NCBI GenBank assembly: GCA_963760375.1 | Contig: CAVXCS010000007.1 | Location: 558,001 to 622,000 of the forward strand | Length of the DNA: 64,000 nucleotides | Direction: 5' to 3' | DNA from: Pelagihabitans sp963760375 | Lineage (GTDB): Bacteria; Bacteroidota; Bacteroidia; Flavobacteriales; Flavobacteriaceae | Shown here: positions 28,253 through 37,222 of the stretch, one piece after another | Position numbering within the stretch: the stretch's first letter is position 1 | Layout of the letters: each line of letters starts with the position of its first letter | Position numbers and translations under genes: made by a program | Notes under the pieces: generated by a model | The model's database searches: none | What the model saw: the letters and a program-made list of their open reading frames with translations, nothing else | Told to the model about the DNA's origin: nothing

Positions 28253-28723
28253 TTATTGATCATTTAGAACTTTAGCGACTTTATCGTAGGACTCTTGCGA
28301 CAGAACCTCGGTCCATTCAGTCTCTCCACTATATATAGCCAAATAGGTTACGTCCTTTTCTTTTGATGAGGCATGCCAATGCTCAATATCCTTATCGCAC
28401 TTGATCACATCTCCTAATTTGAGAATTACGGGCTCTTTCCCCCTTTCCTGATAATAGCCTTCACCTTCAACAATAATGATTACCTGTGGTGTAGTGTGCT
28501 TATGCCAATCTAAGGTCGAATTGGCCCTAAAAGTAGCCTTTGTAATGTTGTACGTAAGATCTCCTTCCGCTCGCAGTAAACCATTTAACCATGCTTCACC
28601 GATGTAATGCGTGTTGGGTGCTTTCGTTCCTTCATCTAAATAGGAGTTGATGGGGTATTCCGAATTTTGAGCGTAGGTAAACAGGGGAAGTAATACGAAT
28701 AATGCGGCCGTTATTTTTTTCAT
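28253..28723 (-). CDS. Exported cupin-domain protein
   Basis: The 156-residue protein has a signal peptide (MKKITAALFVLLPLFTYAQ) and one double-stranded beta-helix (cupin) domain. Metal-binding motif 1 is visible as WHKHTTPQVIIIVEGEGYY (two His), and motif 2 as GDVIKCDKDIEHWHAS with a third His, so it is probably a metal-binding cupin. The substrate is unknown. It lies alone between a tRNA-Asn gene and a fragment of a second tRNA-Asn copy, which raises the question whether it came in with an insertion. Confidence 0.85.
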   Translation of the reverse strand: MKKITAALFVLLPLFTYAQNSEYPINSYLDEGTKAPNTHYIGEAWLNGLLRAEGDLTYNITKATFRANSTLDWHKHTTPQVIIIVEGEGYYQERGKEPVILKLGDVIKCDKDIEHWHASSKEKDVTYLAIYSGETEWTEVLSQESYDKVAKVLNDQ

Positions 28724-28810
28724 CTTTCACGTTTGAAAGCCAAGGTAAAATAAAAAACGGCTACACCATAAAAGCATAACCGTTTTAACATGATAAGTTA
28801 CTCCAGCTGT

Positions 28811-28857
28811 CGGACTTCCCGATATACCTCGGGATATCCGGAGACTTCGGGACTCCG
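28811..28857. repeat. Compact double-hairpin intergenic repeat
   Basis: TCCCGA (28817-28822) pairs with TCGGGA (28829-28834), and CGGAG (28839-28843) with CTCCG (28853-28857). The GC-rich stems stand out from the surrounding AT-rich spacer and look like a REP-type palindromic element. Only one copy is visible in this window. Confidence 0.4.
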
Positions 28858-28873
28858 CTAAGTTTTCTTTACG

Positions 28874-28899
28874 AAAAAAGCCACTATTTCTAGTGGCTT
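28874..28899 (-). terminator. Terminator of the tRNA-Asn gene
   Basis: On the minus strand GCCACTAGAAATAGTGGC forms a 7-bp stem with a 4-base loop and is followed by six T. It lies 13 bp after the mature tRNA end. Confidence 0.88.
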
Positions 28900-28912
28900 G
28901 TCGTCGCTGTTG

Positions 28913-28986
28913 CTCCTCCTCTTGGGCTCGAACCAAGGACCCTCTGATTAACAGTCAGATGCTCTAACCAGCTGAGCTAAGGAGGA
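28913..28986 (-). tRNA. tRNA-Asn (GTT)
   Basis: The minus strand folds as a standard 74-nt tRNA. The acceptor stem is TCCTCCT/AGGAGGA with discriminator G. The D-arm contains AGCTCAGCTGGTTAGAGC, the anticodon arm CTGACTGTTAATCAG has GTT at the centre, and the T-arm is GGTTCGAGCC. CCA is not encoded. Confidence 0.97.
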
Positions 28987-29064
28987 ATAATACAGTGCCA
29001 AAGCACGTATTTAGCGGGTGCAAATATAATTTATTTTTCATTTACCCCAAATAAAAAATGGCTT

Positions 29065-30424
29065 TTAAGGCTTAAACAACCATTTATAAAGATCATTGCC
29101 ATTGGCAAACAATAACAGCAGGATCAAAATGAAAAAACCGGTCATTTGGGCATATTCCAAAAACTTGTCGCTGGGCTTCCGTCCGGTGACCATTTCAAAA
29201 AGCAGGAACATCACGTGGCCACCGTCCAATGCGGGGATGGGCAGAATGTTCATAAAGGCCAAAATAATGGAAATAAAGGCAGTGGTGTTCCAAAAAGCGG
29301 CCCAGTTCCAGGTATCCGGGAAAAGGCCGCCGATCGCGGCAAAACCGCCCACGCCTTTGTAAGCTCCGGTTTCCGGATTGAAGATTTTTTTAAGTTGTTT
29401 TACATAGCTCGATAAAGTGGTAACCCCTTTGTCGATACCGGCGGGGATCGATTCAACGAACGAATAGCTTTTGGTTTTCAACCTTAAGATGCCATCGGCT
29501 TCCAAATCTTCATAGCTCAAGCCGCCAAGGGCCACTCCTATCGTGGCCGAATCGCTGATTACCACCGGAATTTGTGCCCTTGCCCCTTTCTCGCGAAGCA
29601 CGGTAAGATCTATTTTGTCACCTTTGTAACGGTTTAAGATCGGTTTGGCCTGATCGAAGTATTTGATGGGCTCTCCCGCAATCTCCACGATCTTGTCCTT
29701 GGGTTTTAAACCCGAATCCTTATTTTGGGAGTTCGGGCGAGACTTTGCCCACCACAAAGGGAATGCGGGGACTTAAAAACCGGATCTTGTCCTCATCCTT
29801 CAATAAGGTGGCAATAAAATCGATGGGAATCTGCTGTTCGATGATGCTGCCATTTCTTTCGATCGTTATGGAATTCCCGTTCACGATTTCCATAAAAACA
29901 CCATTGAAGTCCTCTATTTTATTTCCGTCAACGGCAAGGATTTTATCTCCCGTTTGGATGCCGATCTTGTCGCCGATTTCTTTTTCGAGGACGTTCACGC
30001 CATCTTTGAGGCTGTCCATCGGAATGTACTGATCCCCGTAGGCAAATGCCATTCCTATATAGATGATCACGGCGAGAAGAAAGTTTACCGTGACACCGCC
30101 CAACATGATGATCAATCTTTGCCATGCGGGTTTGCTGCGGAATTCCCATGGCTTAGGGGCTTCCTTCATGGCTTCCGTATCCATGCTTTCATCGATCATC
30201 CCCGCAATCTTCACATAACCGCCAAGTGGCAACCACCCAATACCATACACCGTCTCGCCGATTTTCTTTTTGAACAGGGAAAATTTGACATCAAAAAACA
30301 GGTAAAATTTCTCTACCCTGGTTTTGAATATTTTGGCCGGGATAAAATGACCGAGCTCGTGCAAAACGATCAATATCGAAAGACTTAAAAAAAATTGTAT
30401 GGTCTTTATCAGTATCGGACTCAT
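29065..30424 (-). CDS. rseP: RIP metalloprotease RseP (site-2 protease), frameshifted
   Basis: RseP is an inner-membrane M50 protease that cuts anti-sigma factors and signal peptides within the membrane. The zinc site HELGH is at 22-26 in the first transmembrane helix, and the second motif is LDGGHVMF near the C-terminus, with a PDZ region between. The frame breaks at VVGKVSP. Taking out one extra G on the coding strand (c29734 as written) rejoins it as KVSPNSQNKDSGLKPKDKIV. The span is 3n+1, and the repaired protein is 452 residues, a normal length. RseP is essential in many bacteria, so a true null is unlikely. The gene is divergent from the SCO gene. Confidence 0.9.
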
Positions 30425-30581
30425 TTCTGTTTTCTAAAATTTAACGCACAAAAGTACACCTTTAAGTACTCTTAAAAAAAGAAAGTATCCCCACGACCGC
30501 GTATTTAAGAAAGTTTTAGTAGCCCGTATGCCCCAAAAACTTTAACGCTGCCTGTGCGTGGCTTATCTTTGCAAGAAAAAC

Positions 30582-31257
30582 ATGGGTTCCTTTTTTGCGA
30601 AATACAAGCTTTTTGGCGCGGTACTTTTGATGCTTTCGGCGGTGATCATCTATTTGTTCTACAATGCTTTGAAGCCAAAAGTCGTACTGCCGATTTACCA
30701 GCCCTCCATGGTGAACCCCGAATTGGTCGATAGTACCCTGCAGTTTGTTAAAAAGTACCACACCATTGCCGATTTTTCCTTGACCAACCAAAATGGCAGA
30801 ACCGTCACCCAGGACGATTACAAGGATAAAATCTATATCGCCGATTTTTTCTTTACCACCTGCCCTTCCATTTGCCCGATCATGACCAAGAACATGGCCG
30901 AAATACAGGAACAAATCCTCAACCAAAACGACGTGCTGTTGCTCTCCCATTCGGTAACCCCTGAAATAGATACCGTGGCCCAGCTGAAAAAATATGCCCT
31001 TGAAAAGGGGGTCAACGATACCAAATGGAATTTGGTTACCGGCGACAAAAAACAGATCTACGAGCTGGCCAGAAAATCATATCTGGCCGTAAAAACCGAT
31101 GGCGATGGCGGTCCATACGATATGATACACACCGAAAATTTTATTTTGGTCGACAAGGAAAGACGCATCCGCGGATTCTATGATGGGACCAAGGCCGAGG
31201 AGGTCGTCACAATTGATCGCCGATTTGGAAACCTTAAAAAAGGGCTACGAACACTGA
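30582..31257 (+). CDS. SCO1/SenC family copper/thioredoxin-like protein, frameshifted near the C-terminus
   Basis: SCO proteins deliver copper to the CuA site of cytochrome oxidase or act as thiol reductants. The product has an N-terminal anchor (residues 8-28), a thioredoxin fold with the copper-binding C94-x3-C98 in FTTCPSICPI, and the distal His in YDMIHTENF. As written, the frame continues to 31394 with a meaningless tail that overlaps the feoA leader. Removing one A at 31211-31212 instead gives VVTLIADLETLKKGYEH and a stop at 31257, the expected end for a 224-residue SCO protein. A TATCTTTG -7-like box is at 30564-30571. feoA begins 140 bp after the restored stop. Confidence 0.85.
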
Positions 31258-31397
31258 ACGCTGAATACATTCCTTTTCAAGTCCGACGAGCACAGCCCGG
31301 CCATACTGCAGATGATTTTCATTTTTTGGATTTTGCATTCAATTTTTTGTTTTTTTGCCTTACTTTTGTTCTTAATTATAATGAATCTAAATAAAAA

Positions 31398-31643
31398 TTG
31401 GGGACTACCGTTGCACACCTTAAGCGGGGCCAGAAAGGAATCATCCGCGAATTTGCAGATGACATCTTGCCCATTAAACTTCTCGAATTGGGCTGTTTGC
31501 CGGGAAATATTATAGAATTGGTACAGGTGGCGCCCTTGAAAGACCCCATTTATATCAATGTCAACGGTTCCCATATCGCAATTCGCCGGTCCATGGCCCT
31601 TTTGATCGAATTGGATATCATTGAAGAGGGCACCGTGTTATGA
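31398..31643 (+). CDS. feoA: Ferrous iron transport protein FeoA
   Basis: FeoA is the small SH3-like cytoplasmic partner of FeoB. The 81-residue reading TTVAHLKRGQKGIIREF... contains the family core LLELGCLPGN and INVNGSHIAIRRSMA. The only start in this frame is a TTG at 31398, since a stop lies just before it. An ATG 17 bp upstream (31381, MNLNK) is in another frame, and one added A in the run at 31393-31397 would join it as MNLNKKLGTTVAHL. A TACTTTTG -7-like box sits at 31361-31368, just upstream of that ATG. The stop overlaps the start of feoB (ATGA), so the two are coupled. Confidence 0.85.
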   Translation: MGTTVAHLKRGQKGIIREFADDILPIKLLELGCLPGNIIELVQVAPLKDPIYINVNGSHIAIRRSMALLIELDIIEEGTVL

Positions 31644-33883
31644 GCAAACAGATCAATGTAGCGCTTATAGGAAACCCCAATACCGGGAAGACCTCCGTTT
31701 TCAATCAACTCACGGGATTAAAACAAAAGGTCGGCAACTACCCCGGCATTACCGTTGAAAAAAAAGAAGGGATATGCAAATTGCCACGCGGTGTTCGCGC
31801 ACACATTTTAGACCTTCCGGGCACCTATAGCCTCAATACCACCTCTCTTGACGAAAGTGTGGCCGTAGAACTCCTGCTCAACAAAAACGACAAGGACCAC
31901 CCCGATGTGGCGGTCGTGATCAGTGATGTGGAGAATCTGAAAAGAAACTTGTTGCTGTTCACCCAGATCAAAGACCTCAAGATCCCGGCTATTTTGGTCA
32001 TCAATATGGCAGATCGGATGACCCGAACAGGTATCTCGATCGACATTCCGCTCCTGGAAGAAAAACTCGATACCAAAATCGCCTTGGTGAGTACAAGAAA
32101 GGGGACGGGTGTTGAAACCTTGAAGGAATTGATTTTCGATTATAAGAGCTTATCGAATAAGCCGCTGATCGATGTTAAAGTGATTGCGCTCGACTATTTT
32201 GAGCGGCTGCAAACCACATTCCCCAAAGAGGACCTTTATAAATTATGGTTGGTCATCACCCAGGATGTCAACTTCATGCCCATCGAAAAGATACCGATCA
32301 AGGACCGAGCGACCTTCGCCACAAAATCCAAATCCGAACTCAAAAGGCTGCAACAAAAGGAAACCATTTTGAGATATCAATTCATCAATGGGATTCTTAA
32401 GGAGACTTATAATGTAGATTTGGCGGTGGCCAAAGGACTCCGGGCCACCTTCGACAAAATCTTGACCCATAAGGTATTCGGCTATTTGATCTTTTTTGTG
32501 ATTTTGCTCTCGATTTTTCAGGCCATTTACGACTGGAGCAGTTATCCCATGGATTTTATCGATGAGTTTTTCGCTTCTGCCAGTGAATGGGTCAAAGATA
32601 GTTTGCCTTCCGGGGTTTTTACCGATTTGATCGCCGAGGGGATTCTGGCGGGCATTGGCGGCATTGTCATTTTTATTCCACAAATCGCATTCTTGTTCCT
32701 CTTTATATCGCTGTTGGAAGAGACCGGATATATGAGCCGGGTCGTTTTTCTGATGGACAAATTGATGCGACCTTTTGGATTGAGCGGAAAAAGTGTGGTG
32801 CCGTTGATTTCAGGAACCGCTTGTGCCATACCTGCGGTAATGGCTACCCGAACCATTGAAAATTGGAAGGAAAGGCTCATCACCATTTTGGTGACCCCTT
32901 TTACCACCTGCTCTGCCCGTTTACCGGTGTATTTGATCATCATCGCCCTTGTCATTCCCGAAGGCAGGTTCCTCGGCCTCAGTTATCAGGCCTTGACCTT
33001 GATGCTCCTCTACCTTATCGGTTTTGGGGCCGCCATTTTTTCGGCCATGATACTCAACAAAATATTGAAGATCAAGAGCCGCACCTTTTTTGTAGTGGAA
33101 ATGCCCAATTATAAGGCGCCACTTCTCAAAAATGTGGCCTATACGGTTTGGGAAAAGACCAAAAGCTTTGTTTTCGGGGCAGGCAAGATCATCTTGGCCA
33201 TCTCCATCATACTATGGTTTTTGGGATCTAACGGGATTTCCAGTAATTTCAAGAATGCCGAAAGCATTGTGGAAAATCGAATTGCCAAGGAAGGATTTTC
33301 CGCATTCAACCAATCGAGTATCGAGCATGAGTTGGTTCGAAAAAGGGCGGATCTGAACGATAGTATCGAGAGCAAGGCCTATGATATCGATGCCTTGGCC
33401 GTATCCGATAGCCTCGAAAGGGCAAAGCAACATCTTTTTGAACAGGCCAGGAGCCAGGAAATTTCAAGTTTTAAACTCGAGAATTCCTTTATGGGCTACA
33501 TGGGGAAGGCCATTGAACCCGTGGTGAAACCATTGGGCTATGATTGGAAGATCGGGATCGCGGTGCTGACCTCGTTTGCCGCCAGGGAGGTCTTTGTGGG
33601 AACCTTGGCCACCATTTACAGTGTGGGGAGCGACGATGAGAATACCAATACCATTAAGCAAAGGATGGCGGCGGAAGTCGATCCCAAGACCAAAGAACCC
33701 CTGTTCAATTTGGCTTCCGGTATTTCCCTGTTGCTGTTCTATGCCTTTGCCATGCAGTGCATGAGCACCCTGGCGGTGGTAAAAAGAGAGACCAATAGCT
33801 GGAAATGGCCTGCGGCACAGCTGGTTTTTATGAGTCTTTTTGCGTATCTTGTAGCACTGATTGCATATCAAATACTGAAGTAA
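31640..33883 (+). CDS. feoB: Ferrous iron transporter FeoB
   Basis: FeoB takes up Fe(II) across the inner membrane, gated by a G domain. The 747-residue protein starts with the G domain: G1 GNPNTGKTSVFN (10-21), G3 DLPGTYSLN and G4 INMAD. Then come a helical linker and two Gate repeats with multiple transmembrane segments, including PLISGTACAIPAVMATRTI and FAAREVFVGTLATIYSVG. The long insert before the last membrane block (KAYDIDALAVSDSLERAK) is charged, as in other Bacteroidota FeoB. It overlaps feoA by 4 bp and is followed without a gap by a 49-codon gene. Confidence 0.97.
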   Translation: MSKQINVALIGNPNTGKTSVFNQLTGLKQKVGNYPGITVEKKEGICKLPRGVRAHILDLPGTYSLNTTSLDESVAVELLLNKNDKDHPDVAVVISDVENLKRNLLLFTQIKDLKIPAILVINMADRMTRTGISIDIPLLEEKLDTKIALVSTRKGTGVETLKELIFDYKSLSNKPLIDVKVIALDYFERLQTTFPKEDLYKLWLVITQDVNFMPIEKIPIKDRATFATKSKSELKRLQQKETILRYQFINGILKETYNVDLAVAKGLRATFDKILTHKVFGYLIFFVILLSIFQAIYDWSSYPMDFIDEFFASASEWVKDSLPSGVFTDLIAEGILAGIGGIVIFIPQIAFLFLFISLLEETGYMSRVVFLMDKLMRPFGLSGKSVVPLISGTACAIPAVMATRTIENWKERLITILVTPFTTCSARLPVYLIIIALVIPEGRFLGLSYQALTLMLLYLIGFGAAIFSAMILNKILKIKSRTFFVVEMPNYKAPLLKNVAYTVWEKTKSFVFGAGKIILAISIILWFLGSNGISSNFKNAESIVENRIAKEGFSAFNQSSIEHELVRKRADLNDSIESKAYDIDALAVSDSLERAKQHLFEQARSQEISSFKLENSFMGYMGKAIEPVVKPLGYDWKIGIAVLTSFAAREVFVGTLATIYSVGSDDENTNTIKQRMAAEVDPKTKEPLFNLASGISLLLFYAFAMQCMSTLAVVKRETNSWKWPAAQLVFMSLFAYLVALIAYQILK

Positions 33884-34033
33884 ATGAGTCTGGTTCAACC
33901 CCTGTTGGTATATCTCACCCTTGCAGTCGCCGTCGGCTATATTGTGAGAAAGTTTTTTTGGCCCAAATCGCTTCTGGTTTCCAAGAAAGGCAAATCAAAG
34001 GCCTGTGGGCAGGACGATTGTGGATGCCATTAG
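33884..34033 (+). CDS. FeoB-associated Cys-rich membrane protein
   Basis: Right after the feoB stop, an ATG opens a 49-codon frame: one transmembrane helix (PLLVYLTLAVAVGYIV), then a basic stretch, then a short cysteine cluster KACGQDDCGCH at the end. Small single-helix proteins with a Cys tail at the end of feo operons form a recognised group, thought to help FeoB much as FeoC does. The start codon is adjacent to the feoB stop, so it depends on feoB translation. The tail could bind iron or a cluster; that is inference. Confidence 0.85.
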   Translation: MSLVQPLLVYLTLAVAVGYIVRKFFWPKSLLVSKKGKSKACGQDDCGCH

Positions 34034-34231
34034 ATAGCCGACAACACGGTTTTTAATAGTCATCACAGCGGGTATGCGCAATGCGCCCCGGACATATTCA
34101 ACCGGATAATCGTTGCGATTGAAATGCCTTCCGTTAAATTCTCCATAAATGCATATTAAAGACATCAAAAACCGCCTTGTGGAAATAGCTCCACTTTCTT
34201 TTTTTGTATTCTAACCCAACATCCATTTACC

Positions 34232-35779
34232 ATGCGGTTTCCCAAATTATGTATTGTGCCGTTGACGTTGATCGGGCTCTTGGTCAATGGGCAAAAGTTG
34301 AGTTCGGTACTCCTGGATTCCTTGACCCAAAAACCAGTGGCCTATGCGACGGTTCAGTTGAAAAATCAGGGCATGATCACCAATGAGGAGGGTCGCTTCA
34401 ATTTTCAATTCGATGGGAGTATCAACGAAAATGATACCTTGTTCATCTCATGCATCGGCTATGCCAGTATCGGTAAGCCGATCAAGGCCTTCAAAGACGG
34501 TATCATCTATCTCAGCCAGAAGGCCATTGAACTAGATCCCGTAATCGTATCGAACCGCAATTTTACCGCTGAGGAGATCATGGAAATGGTAAAAAATAAA
34601 ATCAATGCCAATTATCAATTGGGCCTGACCAAGAAAAGATTGTTCCTGAGGGAATCGAACGGGCAGTTGATTGAAAAAATCGATTACAGCAAATTTGAAT
34701 CTTCCATCGAGGCCTTCAACAAAGGGTTTTTGGACAGCGTGTTATATACCTTGCCCAAGAACATCCATTATTATACGGAAGTATTGGCGGATTTGTATGG
34801 CAGTGGCGACGCCGAAAATCAGAAGCTCGATCTGATAAAAGCCTCCGAACTCTATGATAAGGGCAAACAATTGGACGCCGAAGCCCTGGAAAGGAAATTC
34901 AATACGATCATCAGGGAAAATGTAAAAACCGATTCTTATTTTAAGGTGAAGTCGGGGCTTTTTGGCACTAAGATGGATGCCGAAGATCTTTTCGGTTCCG
35001 AAGTGGATTCCACAGATGTGGAAGCCTTGAACAGGAAATTGGAAGAGGCCCAAAAAAATGAAGAGTCCAAAAAAAAGCACTTCACCGACCACAAAAAACG
35101 GGCCTTGGCGAATCTGTATAAGAACCAGCCCATTTTGGAGGATACCGATTTCAACATGCTCTGGAAGCCGCGAAAGTATCGTTTTGCCCTGAAGGAATTC
35201 ACCTTTATGGGAGATATAGCAGTCTATGTGCTCACCTTCGAGCCCAAGGGGAACGCAGACTACGGGGGTACGCTATTTGTCAATTCGGACGACTTTGCCA
35301 TCATCAGAATGGATTTTGAGAACGTGGCACCTTTGCGCAAATTCAATCTGTTGGGTGTTTCATTGAACGAATATTTGGCAAAGGGCAGTATGATCTTCTC
35401 CCAAGGGGATGACAAAAAGTACCATCTGCGCTATATCGATGTGGAAAAAGGCACAAAAGTCGGTTTCAGGAGGCCGTTGAAGATTATCGAGAAGAACAAG
35501 AATACAAAGGGAAGACGTAAACAGAATGAGTTGTCGTTAAAAATCAATGCCGCATTCAAGGGGTTAAACAGGCAGGAATTGGTGGTCTTCGACATACAAC
35601 AGATCAACAAGGGCGCATATGATGCCTTGCCCGAGGGGAATCAGGTTTTGCCTACCTATATGCCGAATTACGATCCCGATTTCTGGGAAGGGTATAACAT
35701 TATGGAACCCAATAGGGCCATCAAAGAATTTACTTCTGAAGTTGTTGTGGGAGCGGAGCGCCCTAAATCAGGTTCCTGA
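34232..35779 (+). CDS. Exported carboxypeptidase-like regulatory-domain protein
   Basis: The 515-residue protein has a signal peptide (ends LLVNGQ), then a CarboxypepD-reg-like domain (about residues 20-95: LLDSLTQKPVAYATVQLKNQ, MITNEEGRFNF, LFISCIGYAS) as in the N-termini of SusC/TonB receptors. The remaining 400 residues are rich in Lys and Asp and are unlike a barrel. Such proteins are common in Flavobacteria, probably periplasmic or at the outer membrane, with no known function. The 3' end overlaps the convergent DUF423 gene by 17 bp. Confidence 0.8.
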   Translation: MRFPKLCIVPLTLIGLLVNGQKLSSVLLDSLTQKPVAYATVQLKNQGMITNEEGRFNFQFDGSINENDTLFISCIGYASIGKPIKAFKDGIIYLSQKAIELDPVIVSNRNFTAEEIMEMVKNKINANYQLGLTKKRLFLRESNGQLIEKIDYSKFESSIEAFNKGFLDSVLYTLPKNIHYYTEVLADLYGSGDAENQKLDLIKASELYDKGKQLDAEALERKFNTIIRENVKTDSYFKVKSGLFGTKMDAEDLFGSEVDSTDVEALNRKLEEAQKNEESKKKHFTDHKKRALANLYKNQPILEDTDFNMLWKPRKYRFALKEFTFMGDIAVYVLTFEPKGNADYGGTLFVNSDDFAIIRMDFENVAPLRKFNLLGVSLNEYLAKGSMIFSQGDDKKYHLRYIDVEKGTKVGFRRPLKIIEKNKNTKGRRKQNELSLKINAAFKGLNRQELVVFDIQQINKGAYDALPEGNQVLPTYMPNYDPDFWEGYNIMEPNRAIKEFTSEVVVGAERPKSGS

Positions 35780-36149
35780 TAAAGGAATACCCTAACAAGG
35801 CCCATCCCAACACCAGTAAAAGTCCACCCAAGGGGGTTATCGGGCCCAAGAATTTCATTTTTCTGCCTCGCGATGCACTAAAGGTCAAACCATAGATGCT
35901 GAAGGAGAACAGGAAGACACCTATAACGAAAGCATAGATCATGGTGCGTTCCAAAGGGGTTTCCAGGTTGAAATTGAAGCCCAGGACCACCAGGAGGATG
36001 CCATGGTACATCTGGTACCGCACCCCCGTTTCGAAGCTTTGCAATTGATCGCTGGAAAATGATTTTTTTAAGGCATGGGCCCCAAAAGCGCCAAAGACCA
36101 CGGCCAATAATCCGTAAAGGGAACCCACTACCTGCGCTAAAAGTACCAT
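35763..36149 (-). CDS. DUF423 membrane protein
   Basis: A 128-residue inner-membrane protein of the DUF423 (YgdD-like) family. It has four hydrophobic helices, with the hallmark GAFGAHALKK in the first loop and PITPLGGLLLVLGWALL at the end. The start at 36149 (MVLLAQVVGSLYG) places the first helix at the N-terminus; the frame extends further upstream without family similarity. The family's function is unknown. Confidence 0.9.
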   Translation of the reverse strand: MVLLAQVVGSLYGLLAVVFGAFGAHALKKSFSSDQLQSFETGVRYQMYHGILLVVLGFNFNLETPLERTMIYAFVIGVFLFSFSIYGLTFSASRGRKMKFLGPITPLGGLLLVLGWALLGYSFIRNLI

Positions 36150-36253
36150 ATTCGAAAGTTTGCCGCAAAGGTAATCAATACCACGCAAGGCCACTATTGG
36201 ACCCATGAGGTTGCTGAATTTTATTGATGCGGAAATTGTTGTTGCCGGATTCG

Positions 36254-36664
36254 TTATTTTATGGGGACATTGATCTGCATATCCCCGCTAAAGGGGAAGG
36301 CACATTCGCCAAAACTCGGGGGCCCAAAGGTTTTAAGCTTTCCTTTTGAAAATCCCAAAGCTTCCTTGGGAATCCCGAAAAAATTCGTGTCCATGACCTT
36401 GTTTCCGTTTTCATCGTGAAAAACGGCAATGGCATAAGAACCATAAGGTAAATTTTCGATCAATGCCGTGGTGGTTCCTTTAATCGCTTTTACGGAAATT
36501 CCCAAAAAACCTTCCTCCGGCGTCAAAAAACCTTCAACTTTGTTGTATAACCCTATGCTGATGTTGCCCTCCGACGATTTAACCCCTTCGATCGTTACCG
36601 TTAATTTGTGTTGGGATAGGCCACAAACAGGTATCAAAATCAGCAAAAAAAGCCATTTTCTCAT
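36254..36664 (-). CDS. Exported DUF2141 protein
   Basis: This 136-residue protein has a signal peptide (MRKWLFLLILIPVCGLSQ; start at 36664) and a DUF2141 domain, a small beta-sandwich. The signature segments are GNISIGLYNKVEGFL, YGSYAIAVFHDENGN and MDTNFFGIPKEALGFS. The family is common in Bacteroidota and Proteobacteria, and its function is unknown. The DUF423 gene (upper neighbour by position) is on the same strand, 104 bp downstream. Confidence 0.9.
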   Translation of the reverse strand: MRKWLFLLILIPVCGLSQHKLTVTIEGVKSSEGNISIGLYNKVEGFLTPEEGFLGISVKAIKGTTTALIENLPYGSYAIAVFHDENGNKVMDTNFFGIPKEALGFSKGKLKTFGPPSFGECAFPFSGDMQINVPIK

Positions 36665-36717
36665 AGTTGTTAAATTTCGAAATTGAACATGGGGCATACA
36701 CACCATTGACGCCGAAT

Positions 36718-37152
36718 TTATTCTTCATTTTCTGATGCCTTTGCCTGAAGGAATTGGAATAACCGATCGGTTTCAAGACTATCTTTCAAATTAACGAACA
36801 GTTGGTCGCTATCTTTTTTAACCAACCTTATCTTTTGACTTGAAAAATTATCGATGAAAACGAATACTTTTTTATCGGTCAAAGTATCTTTGAATTCCTT
36901 GTAGATTCCCTTGCCCTTGTCGAAAGCCGAGAAACCGCTGAGCCTGATCATGGGTGGAAGCCTTTCGACCATTACCACAGAATCAAGTGCTGCAAAATCG
37001 AGGTTTTTGATATAAAACCCTGAAATGATCCGCATCCGGTCCTCCTTTAATTTGATCCAGTTCTTGGAATGTGAAAGGAAGGCCAAAGCACATATGACCA
37101 CTGTGAATCCCAACAATAGATTCCAAACCCAAAACCCTTTTTTCTGCCTCAC
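36718..37152 (-). CDS. Membrane-anchored hypothetical protein
   Basis: The 144-residue product has one N-terminal transmembrane helix (FWVWNLLLGFTVVICALAF) with a basic cytoplasmic start, and a small extracytoplasmic domain of mixed alpha/beta character. I do not recognise a family. It is on the same strand as DUF2141 (53-bp gap) and may form a transcript with it. Confidence 0.6.
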   Translation of the reverse strand: MRQKKGFWVWNLLLGFTVVICALAFLSHSKNWIKLKEDRMRIISGFYIKNLDFAALDSVVMVERLPPMIRLSGFSAFDKGKGIYKEFKDTLTDKKVFVFIDNFSSQKIRLVKKDSDQLFVNLKDSLETDRLFQFLQAKASENEE

Positions 37153-37222
37153 TTTTCAACCAAATATTAAATGCAAAGTCCTTTTTTTATTCTTTTCCAA
37201 TGACCGTACGATTCCGTCACAA

